Shown piece after piece: positions 53,470-61,872 of a stretch of 64,000 nucleotides of DNA (position 1 is its first letter; each line of letters opens with the position of its first letter). Made by a program: the position numbers and the translations under genes. This stretch comes from an uncultured Clostridia bacterium. GTDB lineage: Bacteria > Bacillota > Clostridia > UBA1381 > UBA9506. Location: positions 16,686-80,685 of the forward strand of contig CALYAO010000052.1 of the NCBI GenBank assembly GCA_944393605.1, given 5' to 3'. Below the pieces are notes generated by a model. That model was not told the DNA's origin, ran no database searches, and worked only from the letters and a program-made list of their open reading frames with translations.

Positions 53470-54828
53470 ATGCACGCAATTGGGCTGGACATTGGAACCA
53501 CATCTCTGTGTGCTGTGGTGCTGGACGTTGCGACGGGGCGCGTTGTAGAGACGGTCACCCAGGAAAATGACAGTGCGCTGCCTGCGGCGCATGCGTGGGA
53601 GCGTATGCAGGACCCAGCCCGCATTCTGTCCGCGGCGGAGGCGCTGGTGGAACGGCTCATCCGGACGCATGCGCCCGTTGCCGCCATCGGTGTGACGGGG
53701 CAGATGCACGGGATTGTGTACCTTAACAAGGCCGGCGATGCGGTCAGTCCGCTGTATACGTGGCAGGACGGACGAGGCGGACTCCCATACCGGGATGGCC
53801 AGAGCTATGCCGACTATCTGACCAAAGTGACGGGCTATCAGGTCGCATCGGGATACGGCATGGCGACGCACCTGTATAATGCAGAGCAGGGCCTTGTGCC
53901 TCAGGATGCGGTTTGCCTGTGCACCATCCACGACTATGTCGCCATGCGGCTTGCTGGGCGTCCTGCGCCCGTTTTGCACCCCTCAGACGCGGCCAGCCTG
54001 GGGCTGTATGATGCGCAAGCTGGCGCGTTTGACGGTGCGGCGCTTGCCAAAGTGGGGCTGGATCCTGCGCTGCTGCCCGCCGTCTCGCCCGATGCGGTGG
54101 TGCTGGGAAAGACCAGCGAGGGCATCCCAGTCGCATCGGCAGTGGGGGATAACCAGGCCAGTTTTGCGGGTGCGGTGCGGGGCGGAGAGCGGTCCGTTTT
54201 GGTCAATGTGGGGACGGGCAGCCAGGTGTCGCTGCTGTCGGATTCGCCCCATACGGCGCCGGGCGTGGAGGCGCGGCCTTATGAGAATGGGACATACTTG
54301 CTGGTGGGCTCTTCGCTCTGCGGAGGCCGGGCATATGCCGCGCTTGCGGATTTCTATAACGAGCTCATCGCAGCCGCCACGGGGGCGCCGTGTGAACGGA
54401 TCTATGATGTGATGGCATCCCTTGCGGAACGTGCGACGGGGGAGCCGCTCACCGTCTTGACCACCTTTGATGGAACGCGGGAGGACCCTGCCCTGCGCGG
54501 GTCGGTCACGGGGATTGGCCTTTCAAACTTCACACCGGGACATCTCACTGCTGGCGTCCTAGACGGCATGGTGGCGGAGCTGTATGGCCTATATATGGCC
54601 ATGGCGCAGGATAAGCGGCCCACCCAGCTGGTGGGATCGGGCAATGGCATCCGCAAAAATCCGCTCCTTGCGCAGCGGTTTGCGGCGGCATTCCAGCTGC
54701 CGCTGTCCATCCCGGTGCACACCGAGGAGGCAGCCTTTGGCGCGGCGCTGTTCGGCCTGACGGCAGCAGGGGTATTTCCCGACTTGTCCGCGGCACAGCT
54801 GCTCATCCGATATGAGGAAGAGCAGTGA
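53470..54828 (+). CDS. FGGY-family sugar kinase, sedoheptulokinase-like
   Basis: 452 aa ATP-dependent sugar kinase of the FGGY/ASKHA fold. Phosphate-1 loop IGLDIGTTSLCAVVLD; GVTGQMHGIVYLN; TWQDGR; CTIHDYVAMRL; PSDAASLGLYDAQ; phosphate-2 NVGTGSQVSLL; and adenosine motif GSGNGIRKN. The TWQDGR / TIHDY / DAAS / GSGxxxxxN set resembles sedoheptulokinase (SHPK) more than xylulo- or glycerol kinases. The actual substrate is uncertain. GGAAGGAGG precedes the ATG, 24 bases after the radical enzyme stop. Confidence 0.85.
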   Translation: MHAIGLDIGTTSLCAVVLDVATGRVVETVTQENDSALPAAHAWERMQDPARILSAAEALVERLIRTHAPVAAIGVTGQMHGIVYLNKAGDAVSPLYTWQDGRGGLPYRDGQSYADYLTKVTGYQVASGYGMATHLYNAEQGLVPQDAVCLCTIHDYVAMRLAGRPAPVLHPSDAASLGLYDAQAGAFDGAALAKVGLDPALLPAVSPDAVVLGKTSEGIPVASAVGDNQASFAGAVRGGERSVLVNVGTGSQVSLLSDSPHTAPGVEARPYENGTYLLVGSSLCGGRAYAALADFYNELIAAATGAPCERIYDVMASLAERATGEPLTVLTTFDGTREDPALRGSVTGIGLSNFTPGHLTAGVLDGMVAELYGLYMAMAQDKRPTQLVGSGNGIRKNPLLAQRFAAAFQLPLSIPVHTEEAAFGAALFGLTAAGVFPDLSAAQLLIRYEEEQ

Positions 54829-54869
54829 GCCGAATGGGACAAGCAAGGATAGGAAAGGAGAACCGATCT

Positions 54870-55931
54870 ATGAGAACCATGCAGGAGATTGCAAGCAACC
54901 CCATTTTTTTTGAGCGCAACCGCGTGTTTCGCGTGTACCGCGGGGGCATGCTGTTTCATAAATTTTTTGGGGATGCGGCAGAAGACGGCAACCTGCCCGA
55001 AGAGTGGGTGGCTTCCAGCGTCAAAGCCATGAACAAAGTGAGCGCGGGGGAGCACGAGGGCGTGTCCCGGGTACGGGGAGAAGATGTGTATCTAGACGAG
55101 CTCATCGCAGAACAAAAAGAGGCGGTTTTGGGGGACCGGGAAGACCTTGGTGTCCTGGTCAAGGTGCTGGACAGCGGCATCCGCCTGCCTATGCAGGCCC
55201 ACCCCGACCGCGCCTTTTCGGAGCAATATTTTGGTAGTTCTTACGGAAAAGCGGAGATGTGGCTGGTGTTGGCGACGCGGCCGGGCGCCAAGCTCTACTT
55301 TGGCTTTCGGGAGAAGATCACCAAGGAACAGTTTGCCGAGGCGGTGGCAAAAAGCGAATCGGATAAGGAGATCATGACGACGCTCGTCAACGAGCTGGAT
55401 GTGCAGCCGGGGGACGTGTACTTTATCCCCGCCAAGATGATTCACGCCATTGGGTATGGCTGCCTGATTTTGGAAATTCAGGAGCCCACCGATTTTACCA
55501 TCCAGCCCGAGGCTTGGTGCGGGGACTACCGGTTGAATGAATATGAGATGTATCTCGGCTTGGACAAAGATACTGCGCTGGACTGCTTTGACTATACGGT
55601 TTATGGCCCCCATGTGCCGCAGCTGGGCCGAAAGGAGCCGGTTGTGACAGGGAAAATCGGGGATGCGGTGGCAGAAAAGCTGGTGGATGCAACCGATACC
55701 CCCTGTTTTGCGGTAAACCGCTACCGTGCGGAATCGGGCAGCTTTCCGCTGCGCCATGCACCCGCCATCTATGTGGTGACCGAAGGGCAGGGCGTGGTAC
55801 AAAAAGAGGGCTTTTGCCAACAGATGCAAAAGGGAGACTATTTTTTGCTGCCCCATTCGGCGAAGGACAGCTGTACGGTGACAACGGAGACGGGCATCAC
55901 GTTGGTTGCGTGCCTGCCCGGACAGCGATGA
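54870..55931 (+). CDS. class I phosphomannose isomerase-like protein
   Basis: 353 aa cupin-type metal isomerase related to ManA. Zinc-ligand patterns are visible: Gln-x-His in LPMQAHPDRAF, His in IPAKMIHAIG and Glu in LEIQEPTDF. The opening NRVFRVYRGGMLFHKFFGD is somewhat unusual for ManA. ATG 54870 follows AAAGGAG; a start at 54825 would overlap the kinase. In this operon it probably interconverts an aldose and ketose phosphate linked to the radical enzyme, which is inference. Confidence 0.85.
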   Translation: MRTMQEIASNPIFFERNRVFRVYRGGMLFHKFFGDAAEDGNLPEEWVASSVKAMNKVSAGEHEGVSRVRGEDVYLDELIAEQKEAVLGDREDLGVLVKVLDSGIRLPMQAHPDRAFSEQYFGSSYGKAEMWLVLATRPGAKLYFGFREKITKEQFAEAVAKSESDKEIMTTLVNELDVQPGDVYFIPAKMIHAIGYGCLILEIQEPTDFTIQPEAWCGDYRLNEYEMYLGLDKDTALDCFDYTVYGPHVPQLGRKEPVVTGKIGDAVAEKLVDATDTPCFAVNRYRAESGSFPLRHAPAIYVVTEGQGVVQKEGFCQQMQKGDYFLLPHSAKDSCTVTTETGITLVACLPGQR

Positions 55932-57076
55932 GGCGTCTCAACTCCGCTGAGATGAAAGCGGAGAACCGGAGCCGGGTCCTGTCCTGCGTGCGGGCAGAGC
56001 CGCTGTCCCGCGCTGACCTCGCACGCAGGACGGGGCTCACCCGCGCGGCCATCACGGGCATTGTGGATGGCCTCATCGCGGACGGGCTGATCGTGGAGGG
56101 AGCGCGGGCCGAGGCACCGGTGGGCCGCAGCCCGATTTTGCTGGAGGTGCGGCCGCAGGCCCGATTTGCCGCGGGTCTAAACATCTCCCGGGAGGGATAT
56201 GTGCTGGGCTTGGTGGACCTGTGCGGCGATGTGACGGTGGCACAGACCTATGCGGCAGACGAATTTGCTTCCCCGGATGAGGCACTGGATTTTCTGTGCG
56301 AAGAGCTGAAACGACTGACAGCGGCACATAGGGGAGACCGGTTCTTGGGCGTGGGCATTACGGCGCCCGGCCCGCTGGACGCGGCGGCAGGCCGGATCCT
56401 GCATCCGCCCAATCTGGCGTTTTGGGAGGACTTCCCGGTGGCCGATGCCCTGGCGGACAGATGGGGGTGCCCGGTACGGCTGGAAAATAACGCCAAGGCC
56501 CTCGCGCTGGCTGAAAAGGACTATGGCGCGGGCCGGGCGCTGGGCAGCTTCTTGGAGCTGGTGGTGGACACGGGTATTGGCGCTGGCATTGTGCTGGACG
56601 GTACATTATTTCGGGGCACCTCAGGATTTGGCAGTGAGCTGGGCCATTGCTCGGTGGACCTCCATGGCCCCCTGTGCAGCTGCGGCAACCGGGGCTGTGT
56701 GGAGCTGTATGCCGCCATCCCCAACATTCTGCGGTATGCGCAGACGCAAGGGATGTGTTTTTCCTCCTGGGAGGCCTTGGTGGATGCCGCAGAAGGGGGA
56801 GATGCGTCGGCGCGCGGCGTGGTGGAGCAGGAGGCAGCGTATTTGGCCTGTGCGGCGACCAACGCGGTGAATCTGTTTGACCTTGCCGGGGTGGTCCTGG
56901 CAGGGACGGTCACCTACCGGCATGCGCTGCTGGCGGAGCTGCTTGAGCAGCGTATGGGCGGCATTATGCGGCATGTGCGCCCCATCCAGGTATGCGCGTC
57001 GGCGCTGACAGGGGATGCTGCGGTGTTGTCCTCTGCCAATCTGGTCTTGGCGGATTTTTTTGGAAATAAGAGATGA
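55928..57076 (+). CDS. ROK-family transcriptional regulator
   Basis: 382 aa. An N-terminal winged helix (SRADLARRTGLTRAAITGIV) joins a ROK sugar-kinase-fold domain with ITAPGPLD, DTGIGAGIVLDG and the zinc motif CSCGNRGCVE. This is the NagC/XylR layout, which senses a sugar or sugar phosphate. The ATG overlaps the isomerase TGA (ATGA), so it is made with the operon and likely controls it. The ATGCG/CGCAT repeat in the operon promoter is a possible site. Confidence 0.9.
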   Translation: MRRLNSAEMKAENRSRVLSCVRAEPLSRADLARRTGLTRAAITGIVDGLIADGLIVEGARAEAPVGRSPILLEVRPQARFAAGLNISREGYVLGLVDLCGDVTVAQTYAADEFASPDEALDFLCEELKRLTAAHRGDRFLGVGITAPGPLDAAAGRILHPPNLAFWEDFPVADALADRWGCPVRLENNAKALALAEKDYGAGRALGSFLELVVDTGIGAGIVLDGTLFRGTSGFGSELGHCSVDLHGPLCSCGNRGCVELYAAIPNILRYAQTQGMCFSSWEALVDAAEGGDASARGVVEQEAAYLACAATNAVNLFDLAGVVLAGTVTYRHALLAELLEQRMGGIMRHVRPIQVCASALTGDAAVLSSANLVLADFFGNKR

Positions 57077-57399
57077 AATCGGGTCCTGACGCGGCAGATA
57101 CTGCATGCGGCTGGGCCTGTTTTTGTGGGAGAGATGGATGCAGGGAACGCGTGGATGGCGTTTTGGTGGGACCGTTGATGGATGGAGACGCATCGCTTTA
57201 GGCACCGTTCGGCATGTCGAATCATTTGGTTTGTCCGATTTTGTGGGATACAAATTCTCCTTGTTTCCTCTTTCTGGAAACGTTTTGGCATGGAATTTTG
57301 AAAAATCCTGCAAAAAACAGTGGACGAACCAAGAATTTTATGGTATATTATTTTATGAATGTCAAAATCGGATGAGTATTTATACATAGGAGGAAAATA
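57077..57399 (+). other. 323-base gap with the minD promoter
   Basis: No gene seen. Near its end an extended -10 (TGGTATATT, 57341-57349) with TGGACG (57321-57326) 17 bases upstream probably drives minD. A weak hairpin before TGTTTTTG near 57083-57127 may end the previous operon. Confidence 0.45.
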
Positions 57400-58191
57400 A
57401 TGTCAGACGTAATTGTAATCACATCGGGCAAGGGTGGCGTCGGCAAAACCACCACGACCTCCAACATTGGTGCCGGCCTTGCTGCGATGGGGAAAAAAGT
57501 GGTGCTGATTGATACGGACATCGGCCTTCGGAATCTGGATATTGTAATGGGTCTTGAGAACCGGGTGGTCTTTAACCTGGTGGACGTGATTGAGGGGGAG
57601 TGTAAGCTCAAGAGTGCACTCATCAAGGATAAGCGGTTCCCCAGCCTGTTTTTGCTGCCCGCGGCCCAGACCAAGGACAAGGATGCCGTGACGCCTGAGC
57701 AGATGAAGGAGCTGTGTGACGAACTTCGAGACAGCTATGACTATATTATTCTGGACTGCCCTGCGGGGATTGAGAATGGCTTTAAAAATGCGATTGCGGG
57801 TGCGGACCGTGCCCTGGTGGTGACGACGCCGGAGGTTTCGGCGGTGCGGGATGCGGATAAGATCATTGGGATGCTGTCCGCCCATGGTATCAGCGACTAC
57901 CGACTGCTGGTCAACCGTGTCCGGGTGGACATGGTGAAGCGGGGGGACATGATGAGCATGGAAGACATCATGGACATCTTGGGGATTGGCCTCATCGGCG
58001 TGGTGCCCGATGATCAGGATATCATCGTGTCTGCAAACCGCGGTGAGCCCATTGTGACCATGGAGAAGTCCCGTGCGGGGGAGGCATACCGCAATATCTG
58101 CCGCCGCCTGATGGGGGAGGATGTGCCGCTCATGGACCTAGACCCCTCCAAGGGCCTGGTTGGCCTGTTCAAAAAGTGGTTTAAAAACTGA
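57400..58191 (+). CDS. minD: septum-site determining ATPase MinD
   Basis: 263 aa. Deviant Walker A SGKGGVGKTT, Walker B LDCPAGIE, and a C-terminal amphipathic membrane-targeting helix (GLVGLFKKWFKN). With MinE it would position the division septum by oscillation; minC is not adjacent. AGGAGGAAAATA precedes the ATG. Confidence 0.97.
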   Translation: MSDVIVITSGKGGVGKTTTTSNIGAGLAAMGKKVVLIDTDIGLRNLDIVMGLENRVVFNLVDVIEGECKLKSALIKDKRFPSLFLLPAAQTKDKDAVTPEQMKELCDELRDSYDYIILDCPAGIENGFKNAIAGADRALVVTTPEVSAVRDADKIIGMLSAHGISDYRLLVNRVRVDMVKRGDMMSMEDIMDILGIGLIGVVPDDQDIIVSANRGEPIVTMEKSRAGEAYRNICRRLMGEDVPLMDLDPSKGLVGLFKKWFKN

Positions 58192-58209
58192 CAAGGAGGA
58201 CGGCTTGCG

Positions 58210-58482
58210 ATGGATTTTTTCAAGTTTTTCAATAAGAATAAGACATCCAAGGATGTCGCAAAGGACAGGCTCAAGCTGGTCCTCATGGGAGACCGAGGGG
58301 TATCCGCAGATCTGATGGAGACCATCAAGAGTGAGATCATGCAGGTTTTAAACAAATACATGGAAATTCAAACGGATGAGTTGGATATCCAGATCACCAA
58401 GACGCAGAGCGAAGATGGGGAACGGATGGTGCCCGCGCTGGTGGCGAATATCCCCATCAAGAATGTAAAAAAGCGGAATTAA
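58210..58482 (+). CDS. minE: cell division topological specificity factor MinE
   Basis: 90 aa. The N-terminal membrane-binding FFKFFNKN and [20 protein letters not shown] segment is the MinD-activating region. AAGGAGGACGGCTTGCG precedes the ATG, 18 bases after minD. Confidence 0.95.
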   Translation: MDFFKFFNKNKTSKDVAKDRLKLVLMGDRGVSADLMETIKSEIMQVLNKYMEIQTDELDIQITKTQSEDGERMVPALVANIPIKNVKKRN

Positions 58483-58498
58483 GATAGGAGGGCAACCC

Positions 58499-58909
58499 AT
58501 GAATATCGCACTCATCGCACACGACAAAAAAAAGGAGCTCATGATCCAGTTCTGCATCGCATACAAAGGCATCCTAGGCAAGCATAACCTGTGTGCGACG
58601 GGGACGACGGGCGGCCTCATCATTGAGGCGACGGGCCTGCCTGTGCATCGGTTTTTGTCGGGGCCGCAAGGGGGCGACCAACAGATTGGCGCCCGGATTG
58701 CATACAATGAGATTGATTTGGTTCTGTTTTTCCGTGACCCGCTGACGGCGCAGCCGCACGAGCCGGATGTCAATGCGCTGCTCCGGCTGTGTGATGTGCA
58801 CAATATCCCGCTGGCGACCAACGTTGCGACAGCGGAAGTGTTGGTGCGCGGGCTGGAACGGGGGGACCTGGACTGGCGGGACATTGTCAATCCCAAAGAC
58901 AAGAAATGA
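58499..58909 (+). CDS. mgsA: methylglyoxal synthase
   Basis: 136 aa; turns dihydroxyacetone phosphate into methylglyoxal and phosphate. [19 protein letters not shown], the phosphate loop [10 protein letters not shown] and [15 protein letters not shown] with a catalytic Asp are conserved. GGAGGGCAACCC precedes the ATG, 16 bases after minE. A terminator follows. Confidence 0.96.
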   Translation: MNIALIAHDKKKELMIQFCIAYKGILGKHNLCATGTTGGLIIEATGLPVHRFLSGPQGGDQQIGARIAYNEIDLVLFFRDPLTAQPHEPDVNALLRLCDVHNIPLATNVATAEVLVRGLERGDLDWRDIVNPKDKK

Positions 58910-58918
58910 CAGCGAAAG

Positions 58919-58947
58919 AGCCACAGCAACCTGCTGTGGCTTTTTTT
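58919..58947 (+). terminator. terminator of the min-mgsA operon
   Basis: A perfect 10-bp stem AGCCACAGCA (58919-58928), 3-base loop, complement (58932-58941), then a run of T. Confidence 0.92.
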
Positions 58948-59058
58948 GTGTGGTAAAATTGCTATTTTTTGCCCAATGCGATCTGTCGCTCGCTTGTTGC
59001 CTTGCGGCAGGGCGGGCTTGATGGCTGTTCGCCAGCATGGGCCGCCCCTTGCGCGTTA

Positions 59059-60237
59059 TTATCGGGCCATGGTATAGATGTTGGCCATATCCGCTTTGTC
59101 CAGCACTTTGAAGCATCCCAGCGTCCGGGTGTCAAAGAAACTGCACTTGAGGGCCATTTCTGCGATCTGTTCGTCCGTTACGGTGATGCCCATGTCGCGG
59201 ATGGAGGTGGGCATTCCGATGCTGCGGAAGAAGGCCTCCAATGCCTCGATGCCGGCCAGCGCCGTCCGCTCGGGGTCATGGAAGTGGTTGGGGAGGCCCA
59301 TGACGTTAACCGCAAACTGCGCAAAGCGGACGGGATTTTCCCGATACACGTACCGTGCCCAGCTGCCCCAAACGGCCGCCAGCCCTGCGCCGTGCGTCAC
59401 GTCAAACATGCCCGAGAACTCGTGTTCCAGCTGGTGACAGGACCAATCGGCCGCCATGCCGCACCCCGTCAGGTTGTTGTGGGACAGGCTGCTGGCCCAC
59501 ATGATCTCCGCACGGGCGTCGTAGTTGTTGGGGTCATGGAGCAAAATCTTCGCGTTGTCCATGACCGTCCGCATCAGGGCCTCGCCAATCTGGTCGGTGA
59601 GCTGGGCGCCGGGAGTGTTGGTGAAATAGCGATCCAGCGTGTGCATGAGGATATCCACGCAGCCAACCATGGTCTGGTATTGGGGCAGCGTGCAGGTGAG
59701 GGCCGGGTTCATGACCGCGAATCGGCACCGGGCATAGTCGGTGGAGAAACCGCGCTTTAGGCCGCCGTCCTCATTGGTGATGACCGAGGAGGCACTCATC
59801 TCGCTTCCTGCCGCAGCGATGGTGAGCACCGCGCCCACGGGTGCGCACCCCGTCGGTTTGCGCTTGCCGACATAAAAATCCCAGACATCCCCTTCATTTG
59901 CGAGGCCATATCCGATGGCCTTGCAGGAGTCAATGACGCTGCCGCCGCCCACCGCCAGCAGGAAGTCCACGCCCTCTTGCCGGCACAGCTCGATGCCCTT
60001 CCGAACCAGGGACAGCCTTGGATTTGGCACCACGCCGCCCAGCGTCACATAATCCACGCCGGCCGCCGTGAGAGAGTCGCAGACACGGTCCAAAAGTCCG
60101 GATTTCTTTGCACTGCCGCCGCCAAAATGCACCAGCACCTTGCGGGCGCCTTGCTCTTTGACCAACCGCCCCGTTTCCGCCTCCGCATCCCGGCCGAATA
60201 CCACCTTGGTGGGGGCATAGTATTCAAAATTTAACAT
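59059..60237 (-). CDS. iron-containing alcohol dehydrogenase (BDH/YqhD-like)
   Basis: 392 aa group III dehydrogenase, probably an NAD(P)H-dependent aldehyde reductase. AVGGGSVIDSCKAIGYG binds the cofactor. Metal ligands: Asp in CVDILMHTLDRY, His in CHQLEHEFSGMF, and His in VTHGAGLAAVWG. AGGAGGAATGGACCC precedes the ATG. It converges on mgsA, whose product methylglyoxal is a substrate of some YqhD-type enzymes; a link here is only inference. Confidence 0.93.
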   Translation of the reverse strand: MLNFEYYAPTKVVFGRDAEAETGRLVKEQGARKVLVHFGGGSAKKSGLLDRVCDSLTAAGVDYVTLGGVVPNPRLSLVRKGIELCRQEGVDFLLAVGGGSVIDSCKAIGYGLANEGDVWDFYVGKRKPTGCAPVGAVLTIAAAGSEMSASSVITNEDGGLKRGFSTDYARCRFAVMNPALTCTLPQYQTMVGCVDILMHTLDRYFTNTPGAQLTDQIGEALMRTVMDNAKILLHDPNNYDARAEIMWASSLSHNNLTGCGMAADWSCHQLEHEFSGMFDVTHGAGLAAVWGSWARYVYRENPVRFAQFAVNVMGLPNHFHDPERTALAGIEALEAFFRSIGMPTSIRDMGITVTDEQIAEMALKCSFFDTRTLGCFKVLDKADMANIYTMAR

Positions 60238-60286
60238 GGGTCCATTCCTCCTGTGTAGTGATTTGGGTGCATTATGTCATGTTCTC

Positions 60287-60316
60287 ATTGTACCGCGCCT
60301 GAGCTGCCGTTGTCAA
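60287..60316 (-). promoter_or_regulatory. promoter of the iron alcohol dehydrogenase
   Basis: On the minus strand, TTGACA (60316-60311), 18 bases, TACAAT (60292-60287), about 50 bases before the ATG. Confidence 0.75.
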
Positions 60317-60352
60317 GTGGCGCTTACGAATCTGGCAGCCTGCCTGTCTTAT

Positions 60353-60390
60353 GAAAAATGAAAAAAAGCGGAACGCTGCTTTCATTTTTC
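60353..60390. repeat. inverted repeat between divergent promoters
   Basis: GAAAAATGAAA (60353-60363) and TTTCATTTTTC (60380-60390) are perfect arms, with AGCG/CGCT inside. It lies between the dehydrogenase and aminotransferase promoters: a possible operator or a terminator. Confidence 0.5.
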
Positions 60391-60411
60391 GGCCCAAAAG
60401 CGGAAAAATGG

Positions 60412-60440
60412 TTTACATGCCGCTGGGTTTGTGGTATAAT
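60412..60440 (+). promoter_or_regulatory. promoter of the aminotransferase
   Basis: TTTACA (60412-60417), 17 bases, TATAAT (60435-60440). The leader to the ATG is about 180 bases and contains no T-box signature that I can find. Confidence 0.75.
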
Positions 60441-60624
60441 AATCGCGTTCGAATCCAAACATCATGGAAAAGACAGCCATGCTGTGGGGTCATGTGGAAT
60501 CCCGCTTTTATTTGGCAGAAACATGGAATTTCAACGGCAACTGCCCATTTTGCGCTGCTGTCTGACCCGTATAGGGCGGGCGGCTTTTGGCGGAATGGAC
60601 GGGCCGGTGACAGGAGGATAGACA

Positions 60625-61824
60625 ATGGAATATCAGAGCTTGTTTTCAGAGAAGATGAAAGGCGTGAAAGCGTCTGCGATTCGTGAAATTTTTAAGGTGG
60701 CCAACGTGCCGGGGATGATCTCGTTCGCGGGCGGCATGCCGGCGCCCGAGTCGTTTGCGCCCGCGGAGATCGCGGAAATCTGTGCAGACGTGTTGGCAAA
60801 CAACCCGGTGGCGGCCCTGCAATACAGTGTATCAGAAGGGTATCCCGCGCTGCGGGAGGCCATCCGCGCGCGCATCAAGGAGAAGTTTGATATCGGGACG
60901 GAGCGGGATGAACTCATTGTGGTCAGCGGCTCCCAGCAGGGGATGGATTTGACCGCCAAGGCCGTGCTAAACGAAGGGGACGGCGTGGCGTGTGAAGAGC
61001 CCAGCTTCATCGGTTCATTAAACACCTTCCGGACGTATAATGCGAAACTCTATGGCGTGCCCATGGAGGAGGACGGGATGGACCTGGTGAAACTGGAGGA
61101 GACGCTCAAAGCACACAAGAACATCAAGCTGATTTATACCATCCCCACCTTCCAGAACCCGTCGGGCATCACCATGTCGCTGGAGAAACGCAAAAAGCTG
61201 CTGGAGATAGCGGCGCGGTATAACGTGCTCATCCTGGAGGATAACCCCTATGGGGAGCTGCGGTTTGCGGGCGAAGACCTCCCCAACCTGAAAGCACTGG
61301 ACACCGAGGGCGTCGTGGTGTATGTGGGTTCCTTCTCCAAGATCTTTTCTCCCGGCCTGCGTCTGGCATACATGGTATTTGACCGCGGCCTGATGGAGAA
61401 AATCGTGGTGGGCAAGCAGGCCACCGATGTACACACCAACATCTTTGCCCAGATCATCCTGGCAGAGTTTTTGAAGAAATATGATATTGACGCGAATATT
61501 CAGAAGGCGCGGGCGCTGTATAAGCATCGCTGCCAGTACATGCTGGACTGCATGGACGCCTGCTTCCCCGAAGGCGTAAGCTATACGCGGCCCGACGGCG
61601 GGCTGTTCATCTGGGTGACGCTGCCCGAGGGGATGGACTCCTCAGCGCTCATGCTGGAGGCGACTGAGCGGCATGTGGCCTTTGTGCCGGGGAATGCGTT
61701 TATGACGGATGTGGATACGCCCACCAATACCCTGCGCCTCAACTATTCCACCATGCCGGATGACAAGATCAAAGAGGGGATCGAGATCTTGGGGAACCTG
61801 CTGACAGAAAAGCGCAATGGCTAA
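60625..61824 (+). CDS. PLP-dependent aminotransferase, class I/II (2-aminoadipate type)
   Basis: 399 aa fold-type I aminotransferase without a helix-turn-helix domain. MISFAGGMPAPESFAPAEIA, YSVSEGYPALREAIRARIKE, PTFQNPSGITMS, EDNPYGELRF and the PLP lysine in GSFSKIFSPGLRLAYM are typical of the LysN/aromatic-2-aminoadipate group. Substrate may be an aromatic or branched amino acid. GACAGGAGGATAGACA precedes the ATG. Confidence 0.92.
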   Translation: MEYQSLFSEKMKGVKASAIREIFKVANVPGMISFAGGMPAPESFAPAEIAEICADVLANNPVAALQYSVSEGYPALREAIRARIKEKFDIGTERDELIVVSGSQQGMDLTAKAVLNEGDGVACEEPSFIGSLNTFRTYNAKLYGVPMEEDGMDLVKLEETLKAHKNIKLIYTIPTFQNPSGITMSLEKRKKLLEIAARYNVLILEDNPYGELRFAGEDLPNLKALDTEGVVVYVGSFSKIFSPGLRLAYMVFDRGLMEKIVVGKQATDVHTNIFAQIILAEFLKKYDIDANIQKARALYKHRCQYMLDCMDACFPEGVSYTRPDGGLFIWVTLPEGMDSSALMLEATERHVAFVPGNAFMTDVDTPTNTLRLNYSTMPDDKIKEGIEILGNLLTEKRNG

Positions 61825-61872
61825 CATATCTCGTTGCCGCAGACCATACATTTAAAAGCAAAGGATGTGGAA

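Noticed and set aside
60441..61872. T-box leader for the aminotransferase or trpS
   Set aside because: No AGGGTGGNACCGCG-like T-box sequence, and trpS has no leader of its own.
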